This document shows, piece by piece, positions 7,967-16,239 of a DNA stretch of 64,000 bases; within the stretch, counting starts at the first letter, position 1; each line of letters opens with the position of its first letter. The notes under the pieces were generated by a model. It was not told the origin of the DNA and ran no database searches. It worked only from the letters and a program-made list of their open reading frames with translations. The translations under genes and the position numbers were made by a program. The stretch comes from Alphaproteobacteria bacterium (GTDB lineage: Bacteria > Pseudomonadota > Alphaproteobacteria > RF32 > CAG-239), in assembly GCA_017460085.1 (NCBI GenBank), contig JAFUBQ010000005.1, forward strand, positions 1-64,000. The letters run 5' to 3'.

Positions 7967-8188
7967 ATGACAAACACAATTAATTTTGAAGACATCAAGT
8001 TAGCCGATTCGGAACGCCAACCGTGTGAAGTTTGGACTCGTGTGATGGGCTATCACCGTCCGGTTTCGGAATTTAATAGAGGCAAAAAGAGCGAATATTA
8101 TTCACGTGTGTGTTTTGTGGAAGAAAAAGCCTTGATGCATATGGATTTAGGTGAAAGCTGCGGTTGCACTTTAGCAGCGGCAGAATAG
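7967..8188 (+). CDS. Stand-alone glycyl-radical domain of class III ribonucleotide reductase
   Basis: A 73-residue protein that corresponds to the missing C-terminus of NrdD. CEVWTRVMGYHRPVSEFNRGKK contains the RVxGY glycyl-radical motif with Gly28 as the radical site, followed by the usual RPVxxFNxGK. It begins 59 bases after nrdD in a different frame, with its own ribosome site (AAGGGAAG, 7 nt before ATG), so it is a separate polypeptide. It must associate with NrdD so that NrdG can make the radical and the barrel cysteine can use it. It ends with a Cys pair (ESCGC). The autonomous glycyl-radical cofactor of pyruvate formate-lyase (YfiD/GrcA) is a functional analogy, not a claim of homology. 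Confidence 0.88.
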   Translation: MTNTINFEDIKLADSERQPCEVWTRVMGYHRPVSEFNRGKKSEYYSRVCFVEEKALMHMDLGESCGCTLAAAE

Positions 8189-8196
8189 TTTTGCAA

Positions 8197-8904
8197 ATGG
8201 CAGAAAATTTGCTAAATATCGGCGATATTGAGAAATTCAGTATCGTCGATTTTCCTTCTAAAATGGCCGTTGTTGTGTTTATGCAAGGCTGTCCGTGGCG
8301 CTGTCCGTTTTGTTATAATCAATCGCTGCAAAGCACGCAGATAAAAGGAAATGCAACGTGGGATAATTTGCTGCACCTGTTGGAGCATCGCAAAGGTATG
8401 ATTGATGCGGTGGTGTTTTCCGGCGGGGAGCCGTTAATGCAAGATGAGTTGCCGCAAGCAATGGACGCAGTGCTGAAAATGGGCTTTGAAGTTGGTTTGC
8501 ACACCGGCGGATATCGGCCGGAAGCACTGAAGAAAGTGCTCAATAAGGTAGATTGGGTTGGTTTTGACATTAAAGCACCGCTGACGGTTGAACATTATAA
8601 AAAAGCCACAGGTAATGCCGGCGATGTAGCTAAGGTTAAAGAAAGTTTGCAGATGCTCATTGAAAGCGGCGTGCATTTTGAATGCCGCACCACGTGTGAT
8701 CCGCGGATTTTGGATATAGATGACATTTATAACATTGCTGATGAATTGGCTTTTTTAGGGGTTAAAGAATATTATTTACAAAAATATCGGCCGATTCCTA
8801 CGGATAAAACAACGCAAGATTCTGACTGCGAAAAGTTTTTTGCCGATGAAAAATTGCAGGCCTATCTAAAACAAAAGTTTGCAGTTTATGAGGCTAGAAA
8901 ATAG
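8197..8904 (+). CDS. nrdG: Anaerobic ribonucleotide reductase activating protein (radical SAM)
   Basis: A 235-residue radical-SAM activase. It uses S-adenosylmethionine and a [4Fe-4S] cluster to abstract hydrogen from the glycyl-radical residue. The cluster motif is QGCPWRCPFCYN (CxxxCxxC), followed by VFSGGEPLMQ (SAM-binding GGEP) and LHTGGY. The start is taken at 8197 (MAENLLNIG) because family members begin there; upstream codons overlap the radical-domain gene. It lies 8 bases after that gene, and a terminator follows. Its target here would be Gly28 of the separate small subunit. Confidence 0.92.
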   Translation: MAENLLNIGDIEKFSIVDFPSKMAVVVFMQGCPWRCPFCYNQSLQSTQIKGNATWDNLLHLLEHRKGMIDAVVFSGGEPLMQDELPQAMDAVLKMGFEVGLHTGGYRPEALKKVLNKVDWVGFDIKAPLTVEHYKKATGNAGDVAKVKESLQMLIESGVHFECRTTCDPRILDIDDIYNIADELAFLGVKEYYLQKYRPIPTDKTTQDSDCEKFFADEKLQAYLKQKFAVYEARK

Positions 8905-8917
8905 AAAAATAACTTAT

Positions 8918-8962
8918 AAAAAAACAACAGCCGTTCCCTGTATGGGGAGCGGCTGTTTACAT
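8918..8962. terminator. Bidirectional terminator between nrdG and nagA
   Basis: An 8-bp stem (8926-8933 with 8950-8957) is extended by an inner TTCCC/GGGGA. A run of A precedes it, giving a strong U-run on the minus strand, with a short T-run on the plus strand. The two neighbouring genes converge here. Confidence 0.75.
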
Positions 8963-9125
8963 TAAAGAGGATTAGATTGGGTTTTGAAATAAACACGGCT
9001 TACTTGCGGTGTTTTGATAACAAAATCCATAATTTCATTAGAAATTTTGTTGCATAATCTGCTATCAATTATAAATATTATGGTACATAAGGAACAAATT
9101 TTATGAAAACAGTCAATTATAAAAT

Positions 9126-10307
9126 TTAGAAACTTATTTCTTTGCCTTTGTGAAAAATTTTACCTTGAATAATGGTGTAAATTACATTTAACTTTTCATC
9201 AAGCATAACTAAATCAGCATCATATCCCGGGGCAATAACGCCTAAATGGTCTTGCTTCATAATGCGAGCCGGATTAGTGGCGGCCATATGTATAGCTTGC
9301 TCAAGATGAAAACCATATGAAACAATATTGCGCACGCTATCAAGCATTGAAAGTGCAGAACCGGCAATAGCATTATCACTTTTACGATAAAAACATTGGT
9401 CAAGATAAACCTCTTCGCCGTTGGCAATCAGTGGTTTTTTCTTTTGTTTGGTCGGCTTTAAGGCATCAGTAACCAACACAACCTTATCAAGCGATTTGCA
9501 AGTGAGTAAAAATTTGATAATTTCCGGATTGATATGGATACCATCGGCAATAATTTCGCACGAAAGCTCCGGATGAATGAACACCGCACCGACAGCACCA
9601 GGGTCACGGTGATGCATGCGGCTCATGGCATTAAACAGGTGGGTGACATGCATAATGCGCGCCTGCATACCTTCAATCATTTGTTCGTAGGTGGCATTGG
9701 TATGTCCGGCTTGCAGAACAATGCCTTTTGATAGGCAATAGAGCGCCAGTTCGCGCATATGTTTCAGTTCGGGCGCAACCGTCATATTCACAATATGACC
9801 TTCTGAAGCATTCCATAATTCTTCCATTAAGTCTAAATTTACCGGACTGAGCGAATCGGCTGACTGTACACCCAAGCGTTGCGGCGAGATAAATGGTCCC
9901 TCCAAATGTATGCCTAAAATGCGAGCGCCTTTTTCACATCCAATAGCTTTAACCACGGCTTTAATGGAAGCCAGCATTTGTTCGCGCGGAGCAGCATATA
10001 GGGTTGGAATGAACGAAGTAACACCATATTTCAGCAAATGTTCCGACATTTTTAAAATAGACTGCGGGCGGCAATCTTCCGTGCCGTATCCGGCAAAACC
10101 GTGAATATGCGTATCAATAAAACCGGGGGCCAAATATGCACCTTCGGCATCAATAAAATATGTGTCAGCCTTAAATTTTTTATGAGATAAGCGCTCCTCA
10201 TTAAACACATCAACAACTTTATTTTGCCGAATTAAAACAGCGCAATGGCGCATCATACTATAGCCGTTAAACACCGTGGCGTTATGAATACATACTCCCG
10301 CAACCAT
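9126..10307 (-). CDS. nagA: N-acetylglucosamine-6-phosphate deacetylase
   Basis: A 393-residue amidohydrolase that deacetylates GlcNAc-6-P to GlcN-6-P, for amino-sugar use or cell-wall recycling. Motifs: DTHIHGF (metal-binding HxH), HLEGPFISP, GHTNA, THLFNAM and LVTDAL. Length is normal for the family. AAAGGAGG lies just before the ATG. No nagB or transporter is adjacent, so it stands alone here; recycling of peptidoglycan sugars is a reasonable use. Confidence 0.92.
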   Translation of the reverse strand: MVAGVCIHNATVFNGYSMMRHCAVLIRQNKVVDVFNEERLSHKKFKADTYFIDAEGAYLAPGFIDTHIHGFAGYGTEDCRPQSILKMSEHLLKYGVTSFIPTLYAAPREQMLASIKAVVKAIGCEKGARILGIHLEGPFISPQRLGVQSADSLSPVNLDLMEELWNASEGHIVNMTVAPELKHMRELALYCLSKGIVLQAGHTNATYEQMIEGMQARIMHVTHLFNAMSRMHHRDPGAVGAVFIHPELSCEIIADGIHINPEIIKFLLTCKSLDKVVLVTDALKPTKQKKKPLIANGEEVYLDQCFYRKSDNAIAGSALSMLDSVRNIVSYGFHLEQAIHMAATNPARIMKQDHLGVIAPGYDADLVMLDEKLNVIYTIIQGKIFHKGKEISF

Positions 10308-10555
10308 TCTATCCTCCTTTGATTGGTATTATATGCCACAAAAATATAAAAGTCATCAATAAAAATAAATTGAATGTAGGTATATTGTAGTGCTAAGATA
10401 ATAAGCAATTTTAAAACTATTTATATGCTATATTGCTCTTGAAAAAAAGTAGAGATAAAGCGCCAGAACTTGTATCATAGTTTTGGCGTTTTTCTTATCA
10501 GTTGAGTGCAAAACAGCGATTTGTTTCAATAAACAAAAAATATTTAAAATGTTGC
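10308..10555. other. Intergenic region with an orphan plus-strand terminator
   Basis: About 250 bases between the divergent nagA and the unknown gene at 10628. It has no ORF but holds a hairpin at about 10462-10497 (GCGCCAGAAC pairing with GTTTTGGCGT) followed by TTTTCTTA on the plus strand. A weak promoter-like TTGAAT, 18 nt, TAAGAT lies upstream near 10370-10400. It may mark a very short RNA; otherwise nothing is seen. Confidence 0.4.
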
Positions 10556-10584
10556 TTGACTTTGACAAAATTAAGTGATATTTA
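10556..10584 (+). promoter_or_regulatory. Promoter of the unknown gene at 10628
   Basis: TTGACT (10556-10561), 17-nt spacer, TATTTA (10579-10584); an overlapping TTGACA lies at 10562-10567 region. It sits 44 bases before the start codon. Confidence 0.5.
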
Positions 10585-10627
10585 TCATGTCAATTAACCC
10601 TATTATTAACTTAAAAATTAAAAGCGT

Positions 10628-11119
10628 ATGAAAAAAGCAATTTGCCCGAGTAAAATTAACGCTCAAGTGGCGTATGAAAAAGCAACAGAAGTGATTGCCG
10701 TCTACAAGGCAGCGCATCCGCAAGAGATGGCTGATGTGGCTATGGACAGTCAGGTGCATTTGCGCAAGCTGGTCCTTAAGTCTTCGGCCTTTGAAAAGAC
10801 CGATAAGCGTCATCACACCGATTCGCCGGCAGCGAAACAGAGTAAGCCTTTTTACGGTTTTGTGCTGAACGCCGGCAAGAAGAAGGTGATTGTGCCGGTG
10901 GAAACAGGAGTTGCCAAGGTGTATTCTAACGAAGACATTTTGGCAGAGAAAAGTGTTCAGAAAACATTCTCCGTCAGCGGCGTGACGTATGCCGTGGGCG
11001 ATACAATCAACGGTATTGCTCGCTATGTTCCGGTTGGTAACTGTAAAAAGGAGCGGCGCAAGCTACGCCTCAACGGCCCGATAGTTACCGCTGCCATGGC
11101 GGCTATGCAAGATGAGTAA
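10628..11119 (+). CDS. Unknown basic protein, 163 residues
   Basis: No family recognised. The protein is soluble-looking, Lys-rich and cysteine-poor, with no signal peptide or membrane span. An N-terminal helical part (about 1-55) is followed by a Ser/His/Lys-rich linker and a beta-rich part (about 70-140, including YGFVLNAGKKKVIVPVETGVAKVYSNEDI). It ends with a basic stretch KKERRKLRLNG. No convincing ribosome site is seen (AAAAGCG), but a promoter lies 44 bases upstream and codon use fits the neighbours. It is followed by a small ORF and a terminator. The basic charge could mean nucleic-acid binding; this is a guess. Confidence 0.65.
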   Translation: MKKAICPSKINAQVAYEKATEVIAVYKAAHPQEMADVAMDSQVHLRKLVLKSSAFEKTDKRHHTDSPAAKQSKPFYGFVLNAGKKKVIVPVETGVAKVYSNEDILAEKSVQKTFSVSGVTYAVGDTINGIARYVPVGNCKKERRKLRLNGPIVTAAMAAMQDE

Positions 11120-11137
11120 CCGTTAATACTTTTGTAT

Positions 11138-11371
11138 ATGATAGGACTGGTTGTTTTTTTTACAATGGCTCCATTGTGGCCACCGCCGCAGCCACTGCCG
11201 GAACTTCCGGAAAACCAATATGGGCTAGTTGCGCGCGAAGTGGATTTGATTGAGGTAAAGGAAGATGATGTTATGACTGTGCGTCCGTCATTTTCTACTT
11301 CCAAAACTCGCAAGTCAGATAAAAAAACGGTCACTCGGCACATTAAGCGCAGAGGAAACCGTAATCACTAA
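11138..11371 (+). CDS. Possible small membrane-anchored protein
   Basis: A 77-residue reading frame between the unknown gene at 10628 and a strong terminator. It begins with a short hydrophobic segment and a proline-rich stretch (APLWPPPQPLPELPENQ), then an acidic part and a strongly basic tail (KRRGNRN). The ribosome site is weak, so it is either coupled to the upstream gene or not translated. No family recognised. Codon composition resembles real genes here, and the terminator directly after its stop supports it. Confidence 0.45.
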   Translation: MIGLVVFFTMAPLWPPPQPLPELPENQYGLVAREVDLIEVKEDDVMTVRPSFSTSKTRKSDKKTVTRHIKRRGNRNH

Positions 11372-11411
11372 AACTAAAGCCGCTCTGTTATGAGCGGCTT
11401 TAGTTTTAATT
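11366..11411. terminator. Bidirectional terminator
   Basis: A perfect 16-bp stem (11370-11385 with 11392-11407) and a 6-nt loop, with A- and T-runs built into the stem ends. It serves the small plus-strand gene and the thioesterase gene converging from the right, whose stop lies inside it. Confidence 0.88.
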
Positions 11412-12149
11412 AGATATTTTTTGCCATTTTATACGGCATAATGCCAATACTGAATCGGAGTTTTTATTCCGAACACAATGCAAACTTTCATCGGAAAGCA
11501 TTTGGGTTTGCACCACCACCGTTGTTCCATACAATGCCTCTTTTTTATAGCATATTTCAATTTCCTGCGGCAAGTGTTCAAACCGATATGCCGGCTCAAC
11601 GCTTTCTGTTGCCCACAATGCATATACGGCATTGTTAACATGCTTATTAATATCAATGTCATCAAATCTGACTCGATATTCATATTGCGCTTCCGCTGCG
11701 GGAAAATTATCAGTTTTCATAAAATTAGCCGTTACAGCCCGTTCATTAATTGTTTCATAGTCGGTAAAATATTTTTTAATCACCACCGGACGACGGCGCT
11801 CTATGTCAATCAACACCCACTGGCTTGTTGCCTTAATTATGGCTTTGCCATTTTCATCAAGCACCTCAAAATCACGGATTACGCTGCATAATTTTGTTTC
11901 TGCCGGCCAAGTTGCTATGCTGAATTTTTCGTGTTCGTGCGGAAATCTATCAATTTTCAGTAAATAATTTGCACCTACCCACGATAGATTATACTTACGG
12001 CACATATCTAAACCAACACCAATAATATCGGCATTTTCGGTGGCAATATCTTGTAAAATATTCAATAGGCTTAAAACACGTAGAAAGCCATGACAATCTG
12101 CTTCATGACTTTTTACCGTATATTGTTTTACATATTTGGAAATATGCAT
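11406..12149 (-). CDS. Acyl-ACP thioesterase (FatA/FatB-like)
   Basis: A 247-residue double-hotdog protein that releases free fatty acids from acyl-ACP. Family features: N-terminal hotdog with ADCHGFLRVLSLLNILQDIATENAD, then LSWVGANYLLKIDRFP. The second hotdog has VRFDDIDINKHVNNAVY (Asp and Asn-x-His catalytic region) followed by a Glu-rich IEICYKKEALYG. The protein has typical bacterial length. It starts 4 bases after the lytic transglycosylase gene, so the two form an operon. Together with the FadL and Aas-like genes in this window, it suggests active fatty-acid traffic. Confidence 0.88.
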   Translation of the reverse strand: MHISKYVKQYTVKSHEADCHGFLRVLSLLNILQDIATENADIIGVGLDMCRKYNLSWVGANYLLKIDRFPHEHEKFSIATWPAETKLCSVIRDFEVLDENGKAIIKATSQWVLIDIERRRPVVIKKYFTDYETINERAVTANFMKTDNFPAAEAQYEYRVRFDDIDINKHVNNAVYALWATESVEPAYRFEHLPQEIEICYKKEALYGTTVVVQTQMLSDESLHCVRNKNSDSVLALCRIKWQKISN

Positions 12150-12153
12150 CTTT

Positions 12154-12798
12154 TTAGAATAGTTCCATATTGCGAGTTAAACCGGCAATACGATAAGCAG
12201 CAAAACGGTTTTCCAAACGTTTGGTATATATTTCCCCCTCTTTGGCATTGCCTGAATGGTAGCGCTTTGCGGCTTTTTTCCAATCACGTCCGTTGGCAGA
12301 ATATAGCGAACGCAAATATTTAGCGCTATATTTAACATTTTGCAACGGTTCAAGCATATCTTCTAACGAGGCAAATTCTTTACCATGATAGCGCAAGTTA
12401 ATTTGCATGCAGCCAACATCTATACTCTTAGCTTTTTTAGCTTGTGCTTCTTTAATAGCGGCAACTGCTTCTTCTTTAGAAGAATAGTAGTGTCCTTTAC
12501 CGTTAATATTTACAGTCCACGGCCAAGCAACATAGCGATTCTGTAAATAATCCCATTTACCGCTTTCAACCGATGCAATAGTTTGCAACAAATCAAAACT
12601 TACGCCGTATTCTAGACCGGCTTGTTTAGCGGCTGCCGAACAAACAGAACTATCGTGAAGCTGTTGCTTTACCGGCAAAACATCAGTGTCTTCATTAGCA
12701 TAAATTGCATTACTGAACAAAACCAGCACACTGATTATTAAAATAAAAAATTTATTAAACACGAGATGTGTCACCTTTTCTAACCGCTTGCGCAACAT
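12154..12798 (-). CDS. Periplasmic lytic transglycosylase (SLT-like)
   Basis: A 214-residue secreted muramidase-like protein that cleaves peptidoglycan glycan strands. Signal peptide: hydrophobic stretch around residues 15-34 ending in ANE. The SLT domain begins near residue 60 with the catalytic glutamate in ASVESGKWDY, then VGCMQINLRYHGKEF, the standard GxxQIN block. A GTG at 12762 with AAAAGGTGA before it is an attractive alternative start and would give a shorter, more typical signal peptide. It is transcribed with the thioesterase gene. Confidence 0.82.
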   Translation of the reverse strand: MLRKRLEKVTHLVFNKFFILIISVLVLFSNAIYANEDTDVLPVKQQLHDSSVCSAAAKQAGLEYGVSFDLLQTIASVESGKWDYLQNRYVAWPWTVNINGKGHYYSSKEEAVAAIKEAQAKKAKSIDVGCMQINLRYHGKEFASLEDMLEPLQNVKYSAKYLRSLYSANGRDWKKAAKRYHSGNAKEGEIYTKRLENRFAAYRIAGLTRNMELF

Positions 12799-13020
12799 CC
12801 GGCATCCCGACTTTTAAGAATTTCAGCCAAACTTTACAGCCCTAAGGCCGGTTTTGCAAACAGTGGTCGTTAATTTAACTAAATTTTAAAGTTAACTTAA
12901 CGAATTGTTAACATTCTTGATTCATATAGCACCTATTTTTTAAAAAATCCAGCAAAAATATACTTTTTATTAATTATTTGCTTTATTTTTTATGATAACC
13001 ATATGATTATACTTAATATT

Positions 13021-13917
13021 TTAACGATTACGTTTGATAATATATTGAGCAATAAGATGTAGATTTTCTGTTTTTCCGGCCAAAAAATCCAATTCTGCCT
13101 CAGCTTCCTGAACAAGTTTATGTGCCAGCATTTGCGCCGATTCAACGCCATAATAGGCAACATATGTAAATTTGTGCTGCGACTCGTCTTTATGCAATGT
13201 TTTTCCGACTATTTCCTGATTTCCTTTTCGGTCTAAAATATCATCGGCAATTTGAAACGCTTGCCCGATTTTGCGCGAATATGCAACCAAATGGTAGCGC
13301 AAATCAAGCGGTGCTTGCCCTAAGACCGCGCCGGCTTCGCATGCATAGCGTAAAAGACGTCCAGTTTTCATTTCTTCCAAACGAGCAATTATTTTTTCAT
13401 CATCTACAGAATTTCCAGAAGGAGTTGCATATAAATCAAGTGTTTGACCGGCAACCATGCCGCCGAAAGCGCCTGCGGCATCAGATAAAAGCTGCAGTAA
13501 AGCTAAACGAATTTCCGGCCTAATATTTTGAGCCTTGGCTAAAAAGTCAAATGCATAAGTTAATAAACCGTCGCCTACTAAAATTGCGGTGGCTTCGTCA
13601 AATTGTTTATGGCAAGTCGGTTTACCACGCCGCAGGTCATCATTATCCATAGCTGGTAAGTCGTCATGTACCAATGAATATGAATGAAGCATTTCTAAAG
13701 ATGCTGCCGCCGGAAAGCTGACATCATACGGCACATTGAACAGTGAGGCACATTCACATAATAAAAACGGTCTAAGGCGTTTGCCGCCATTCATAACAGC
13801 ATAGTGCATTGCTTCAACCACGCGTTTTTCTGCGCCTTCAGGCAGAGGAAAACACGTTTCTAAATAAGCATTAAATTGTTTGTTGAAAGTATGCAATATT
13901 TCTGTAATTTCAGACAT
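13021..13917 (-). CDS. ispA: Farnesyl/geranyl diphosphate synthase
   Basis: A 298-residue short-chain polyprenyl diphosphate synthase that condenses IPP with DMAPP/GPP for ubiquinone, undecaprenol and other isoprenoids. The first Asp-rich motif is DDLPAMDNDD, the second DDILDRKG; GGKRLRPFLL is the IPP-binding block. The start overlaps the xseB stop by one base (TAATG), a translationally coupled pair conserved in proteobacteria. The usual third partner, dxs, is not present downstream. Confidence 0.93.
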   Translation of the reverse strand: MSEITEILHTFNKQFNAYLETCFPLPEGAEKRVVEAMHYAVMNGGKRLRPFLLCECASLFNVPYDVSFPAAASLEMLHSYSLVHDDLPAMDNDDLRRGKPTCHKQFDEATAILVGDGLLTYAFDFLAKAQNIRPEIRLALLQLLSDAAGAFGGMVAGQTLDLYATPSGNSVDDEKIIARLEEMKTGRLLRYACEAGAVLGQAPLDLRYHLVAYSRKIGQAFQIADDILDRKGNQEIVGKTLHKDESQHKFTYVAYYGVESAQMLAHKLVQEAEAELDFLAGKTENLHLIAQYIIKRNR

Positions 13918-14168
13918 TATTTTTCCTCATCTGCGGAAAATAATTCGCCGCTGACCGAACCATCGGCTGCCATATTAATTTTTTCAATTTTCAGCTGCGC
14001 TGCTTTCAATTTATCTTCACAAAATTTTTTCAAAGCAGTTGCTTTTTCATAAACTTCAACGGCATCGTCCAGCTTAATTTTACCGCTTTCCAGTTCACGT
14101 ACCATATTTTCTAATTGAGCTAAAGCATCTTCAAAAGAAATTTTTTCCAAATTCAATTCTTTCATCAT
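13917..14168 (-). CDS. xseB: Exodeoxyribonuclease VII small subunit
   Basis: An 83-residue coiled-coil protein of normal length. ISFEDALAQLENMVRELESGKIKLDDAVEVYEKA is the classic XseB pattern. With XseA (not in this window) it degrades single-stranded DNA to oligonucleotides. AGGAGA precedes two adjacent ATG codons, so the start may be one codon later. It is coupled to ispA. Confidence 0.92.
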   Translation of the reverse strand: MMKELNLEKISFEDALAQLENMVRELESGKIKLDDAVEVYEKATALKKFCEDKLKAAQLKIEKINMAADGSVSGELFSADEEK

Positions 14169-14346
14169 AATTCTCCTATAACAAAGATTAGCGCATTACA
14201 CAACTTTGACAACGACATTTTGCAACTTATTAAACTATTTATTGTCTTTGCTTAGGCTTTTGACCTATGTTTGAAATTGATAAAAAATGTTATATTTATA
14301 ATGTCTATGATGTTTTTTCATAGTTTTATTCCTGATACTTGTTGAG

Positions 14347-14370
14347 CCTGCAAGCGTTAATGCTTGCAGG
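14347..14370 (+). other. Strong hairpin upstream of the flavin reductase gene
   Basis: CCTGCAAGC and GCTTGCAGG form a perfect 9-bp stem with a 6-nt loop. It is not followed by a T-run, so it is not a standard terminator. It sits directly before the promoter at 14373-14401 and may be an operator or transcript boundary. Confidence 0.4.
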
Positions 14371-14372
14371 TC

Positions 14373-14401
14373 TTGACGTTTATAAAAATATGTTTTATAT
14401 T
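14373..14401 (+). promoter_or_regulatory. Promoter of the flavin reductase operon
   Basis: TTGACG (14373-14378), 17-nt spacer, TATATT (14396-14401). The implied start leaves a very short leader before the ribosome site GAGGA and the ATG at 14422. Confidence 0.55.
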
Positions 14402-14421
14402 GCTTTTTGAGGATAAAATAT

Positions 14422-15033
14422 ATGAGCAAAACAGTATGGAAAGCAGGAACAATGTTGGCTCCGGTGCCACCGGTGCTTGTTTCGTGTGGAGATATGAATA
14501 TGCCTAATGTTATGACTGCTGCTTGGACCGGAATTGTTTGTTCTGAGCCGGCAATGGTATATATTTCTGTTCGTCCGGAAAGATTCAGTCATCAGCTTAT
14601 TAAAGGAAGTGGTGAATTTGTGATTAATCTTCCAACCGTAAATTTGTCAAAAGCGGTTGATTTATGCGGCGTAAAAAGCGGACGCAATACCGATAAATTT
14701 AAGCTTGCAAATTTAACGGCAGTTCCTTGCTTAAATATTAAAGCACCGCAAATAGCTGAGGCTCCAATTTCGCTGGAATGCCGTGTGCTGGATATTCGTT
14801 CTTTGGGTTCGCATGATATGTTTTTAGCGGAAGTTTTAGCTGTTCACGTTGATGATTCTCTTATTGATGCAAACGGAGCGCTGAATTTAAGCAAGGCCGG
14901 ACTGCTGGCTTATGCTCATGGTTTTTATTATGGTTTGGGTAAAAAAATTGGCAAATTCGGCTGGTCAGTTGAAAAAAAATCAACTAAACGCAAAAGAACT
15001 GCACAACAGCAAAGGCTGAAAAGACATGGATAA
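14422..15033 (+). CDS. Flavin reductase-like domain protein (flavoredoxin type)
   Basis: A 203-residue FMN-binding split-barrel protein. Features: PPVLVSCGD, MTAAWTGIVCSEPAMVYISVRPERFS (flavin-binding core), EFVINLPT and LDIRSLGSHDMFLAEVLAVHVD. Such proteins transfer electrons or reduce flavin, commonly in anaerobes as flavoredoxin. The C-terminus is a basic extension (KKSTKRKRTAQQQRLKRHG). The start at 14422 is set by GAGGA. It overlaps the next gene by 8 bases, so they are probably co-transcribed. Confidence 0.85.
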   Translation: MSKTVWKAGTMLAPVPPVLVSCGDMNMPNVMTAAWTGIVCSEPAMVYISVRPERFSHQLIKGSGEFVINLPTVNLSKAVDLCGVKSGRNTDKFKLANLTAVPCLNIKAPQIAEAPISLECRVLDIRSLGSHDMFLAEVLAVHVDDSLIDANGALNLSKAGLLAYAHGFYYGLGKKIGKFGWSVEKKSTKRKRTAQQQRLKRHG

Positions 15034-15904
15034 AAAAATAAGTATTAAACCAAACTATAAGTCTATGCAGATTTTCAGCGCTTTTAATGCCGAAAATATT
15101 GAATTTCCGTTGATACTGACGGTGCCGCACAGCGGAAAATATTTTCCGCCGGAATTTTTGAAAAATGTGCAAAGCGATGTTAATACACTGCGCCGCAATG
15201 AAGATTTGTTTGTTGATGAATTGCTGCAAGGGGCTGTTGATGCCGGAATTCCGATGTTGAAGATGGAAATATCGCGCGCGTTTGTTGATTTGAACCGCAA
15301 TAAGCTGGAATTGGACCCTGCAATGTATTTTAATTATCCGCAAGACCAAGAAATGTTGTTTGATAAGCATAGCCGCGCCGGTTTGGGAGTTATTCACCGC
15401 ATTAATTATAAGCGCGAAGATTTATATGCCGGTTTGCTGGATTATAATGAAGTTCAAGAGCGTTTGCTTAATATTTATGATGTGTATCATGAAAAATTGC
15501 AACAAATGATAGATTCTGTTTTGCAAAAATTCGGATTTTGTTTGGTTTTAGATTGTCATTCGATGCCGTCAAAAATTTGCTCTATTATTGATGACCGTTC
15601 GGGGATAGATATTTGTTTGGGTAATTTGTTTTCACAAAGTTGCCCGCAAGAGATGAGCGACTATTTGGCCGGTCAATTTTGGGATAAAAATTATAATGTA
15701 GAGTTTAATTGCCCATATTCCGGCGCTTATATCACGTTTAATTATTGCCAGCCGCGGCAAAAAACATATACTTTGCAGCTGGAGGTAAACCGTGGCTTAT
15801 ACGCCAATGAAGATATGTTGGAAAAAAGTGATAATTTTGCAGCTGTTGCTGCTGATGTAAGCGAGAACATTGTGGCTTTGGCAGATAATTTACTGCGGCG
15901 CTAA
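15026..15904 (+). CDS. N-formylglutamate amidohydrolase family protein
   Basis: A 292-residue hydrolase of the N-formylglutamate deformylase family, which releases formate and glutamate in histidine breakdown; many members have other amide substrates. Typical motifs: LILTVPHSGKYFPPEF near residue 30, EDLFVDEL, SRAFVDLNRN and VLDCHSMPS (probable metal ligands His and Asp). It ends with LQLEVNRGLYAN. No other hut genes are near, so the substrate is open. It overlaps the flavin reductase gene. Confidence 0.83.
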   Translation: MDKKISIKPNYKSMQIFSAFNAENIEFPLILTVPHSGKYFPPEFLKNVQSDVNTLRRNEDLFVDELLQGAVDAGIPMLKMEISRAFVDLNRNKLELDPAMYFNYPQDQEMLFDKHSRAGLGVIHRINYKREDLYAGLLDYNEVQERLLNIYDVYHEKLQQMIDSVLQKFGFCLVLDCHSMPSKICSIIDDRSGIDICLGNLFSQSCPQEMSDYLAGQFWDKNYNVEFNCPYSGAYITFNYCQPRQKTYTLQLEVNRGLYANEDMLEKSDNFAAVAADVSENIVALADNLLRR

Positions 15905-15977
15905 AAGCGGATTATTAAATAAATAAAATTAGCAGAAAGATTTTAAGTTAAGTATTCATCGGTTGCAGGTGATTGGA

Positions 15978-16146
15978 AATTTGCGGCAGCTAAAGCGGCG
16001 AGGGCGGCAAAAATGCGTTCTGCAGAAGTTTAATTGCTGATTTTGAAAAAATTTTTTACTAACGTTACCGCTTTTGTAGAAGCCATAGGATTAACTAAAT
16101 TAGAAATAAATTCTTCGCTTTCCGCTGTTTTTTTTGAGCGGGCTGG
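15978..16146 (-). pseudogene. Decayed C-terminal fragment of an XRE regulator
   Basis: This stretch is closely similar to the 3' end of the intact XRE gene at 41243-41686 (long exact runs such as the block containing AAAAAATTTTTTACTAACG). Read in the same frame, the fragment has a TAA stop in the middle of the conserved tail, after KISN. The helix-turn-helix part is absent. It is therefore a relic of a second copy. Confidence 0.8.
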
Positions 16147-16152
16147 GCAGAT

Positions 16153-16239
16153 ATGGCGGAGCAGTTTAACATTACGCCGAAGTTTGACCTCTCCGGCCTA
16201 CCGCAATACGCTGAAAATAATAAAGTAAATTTATTTTGA
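16153..16239 (+). pseudogene. Possible truncated 5' end of a lost gene
   Basis: A 28-codon frame, MAEQFNITPKFDLSGLPQYA and a short remainder, reads like the beginning of a structured protein, with more G/C in third positions than neighbouring genes, then stops in AT-rich sequence. There is no good ribosome site. It could be a fragment of a phage or mobile-element gene, but no family can be named. Confidence 0.3.
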
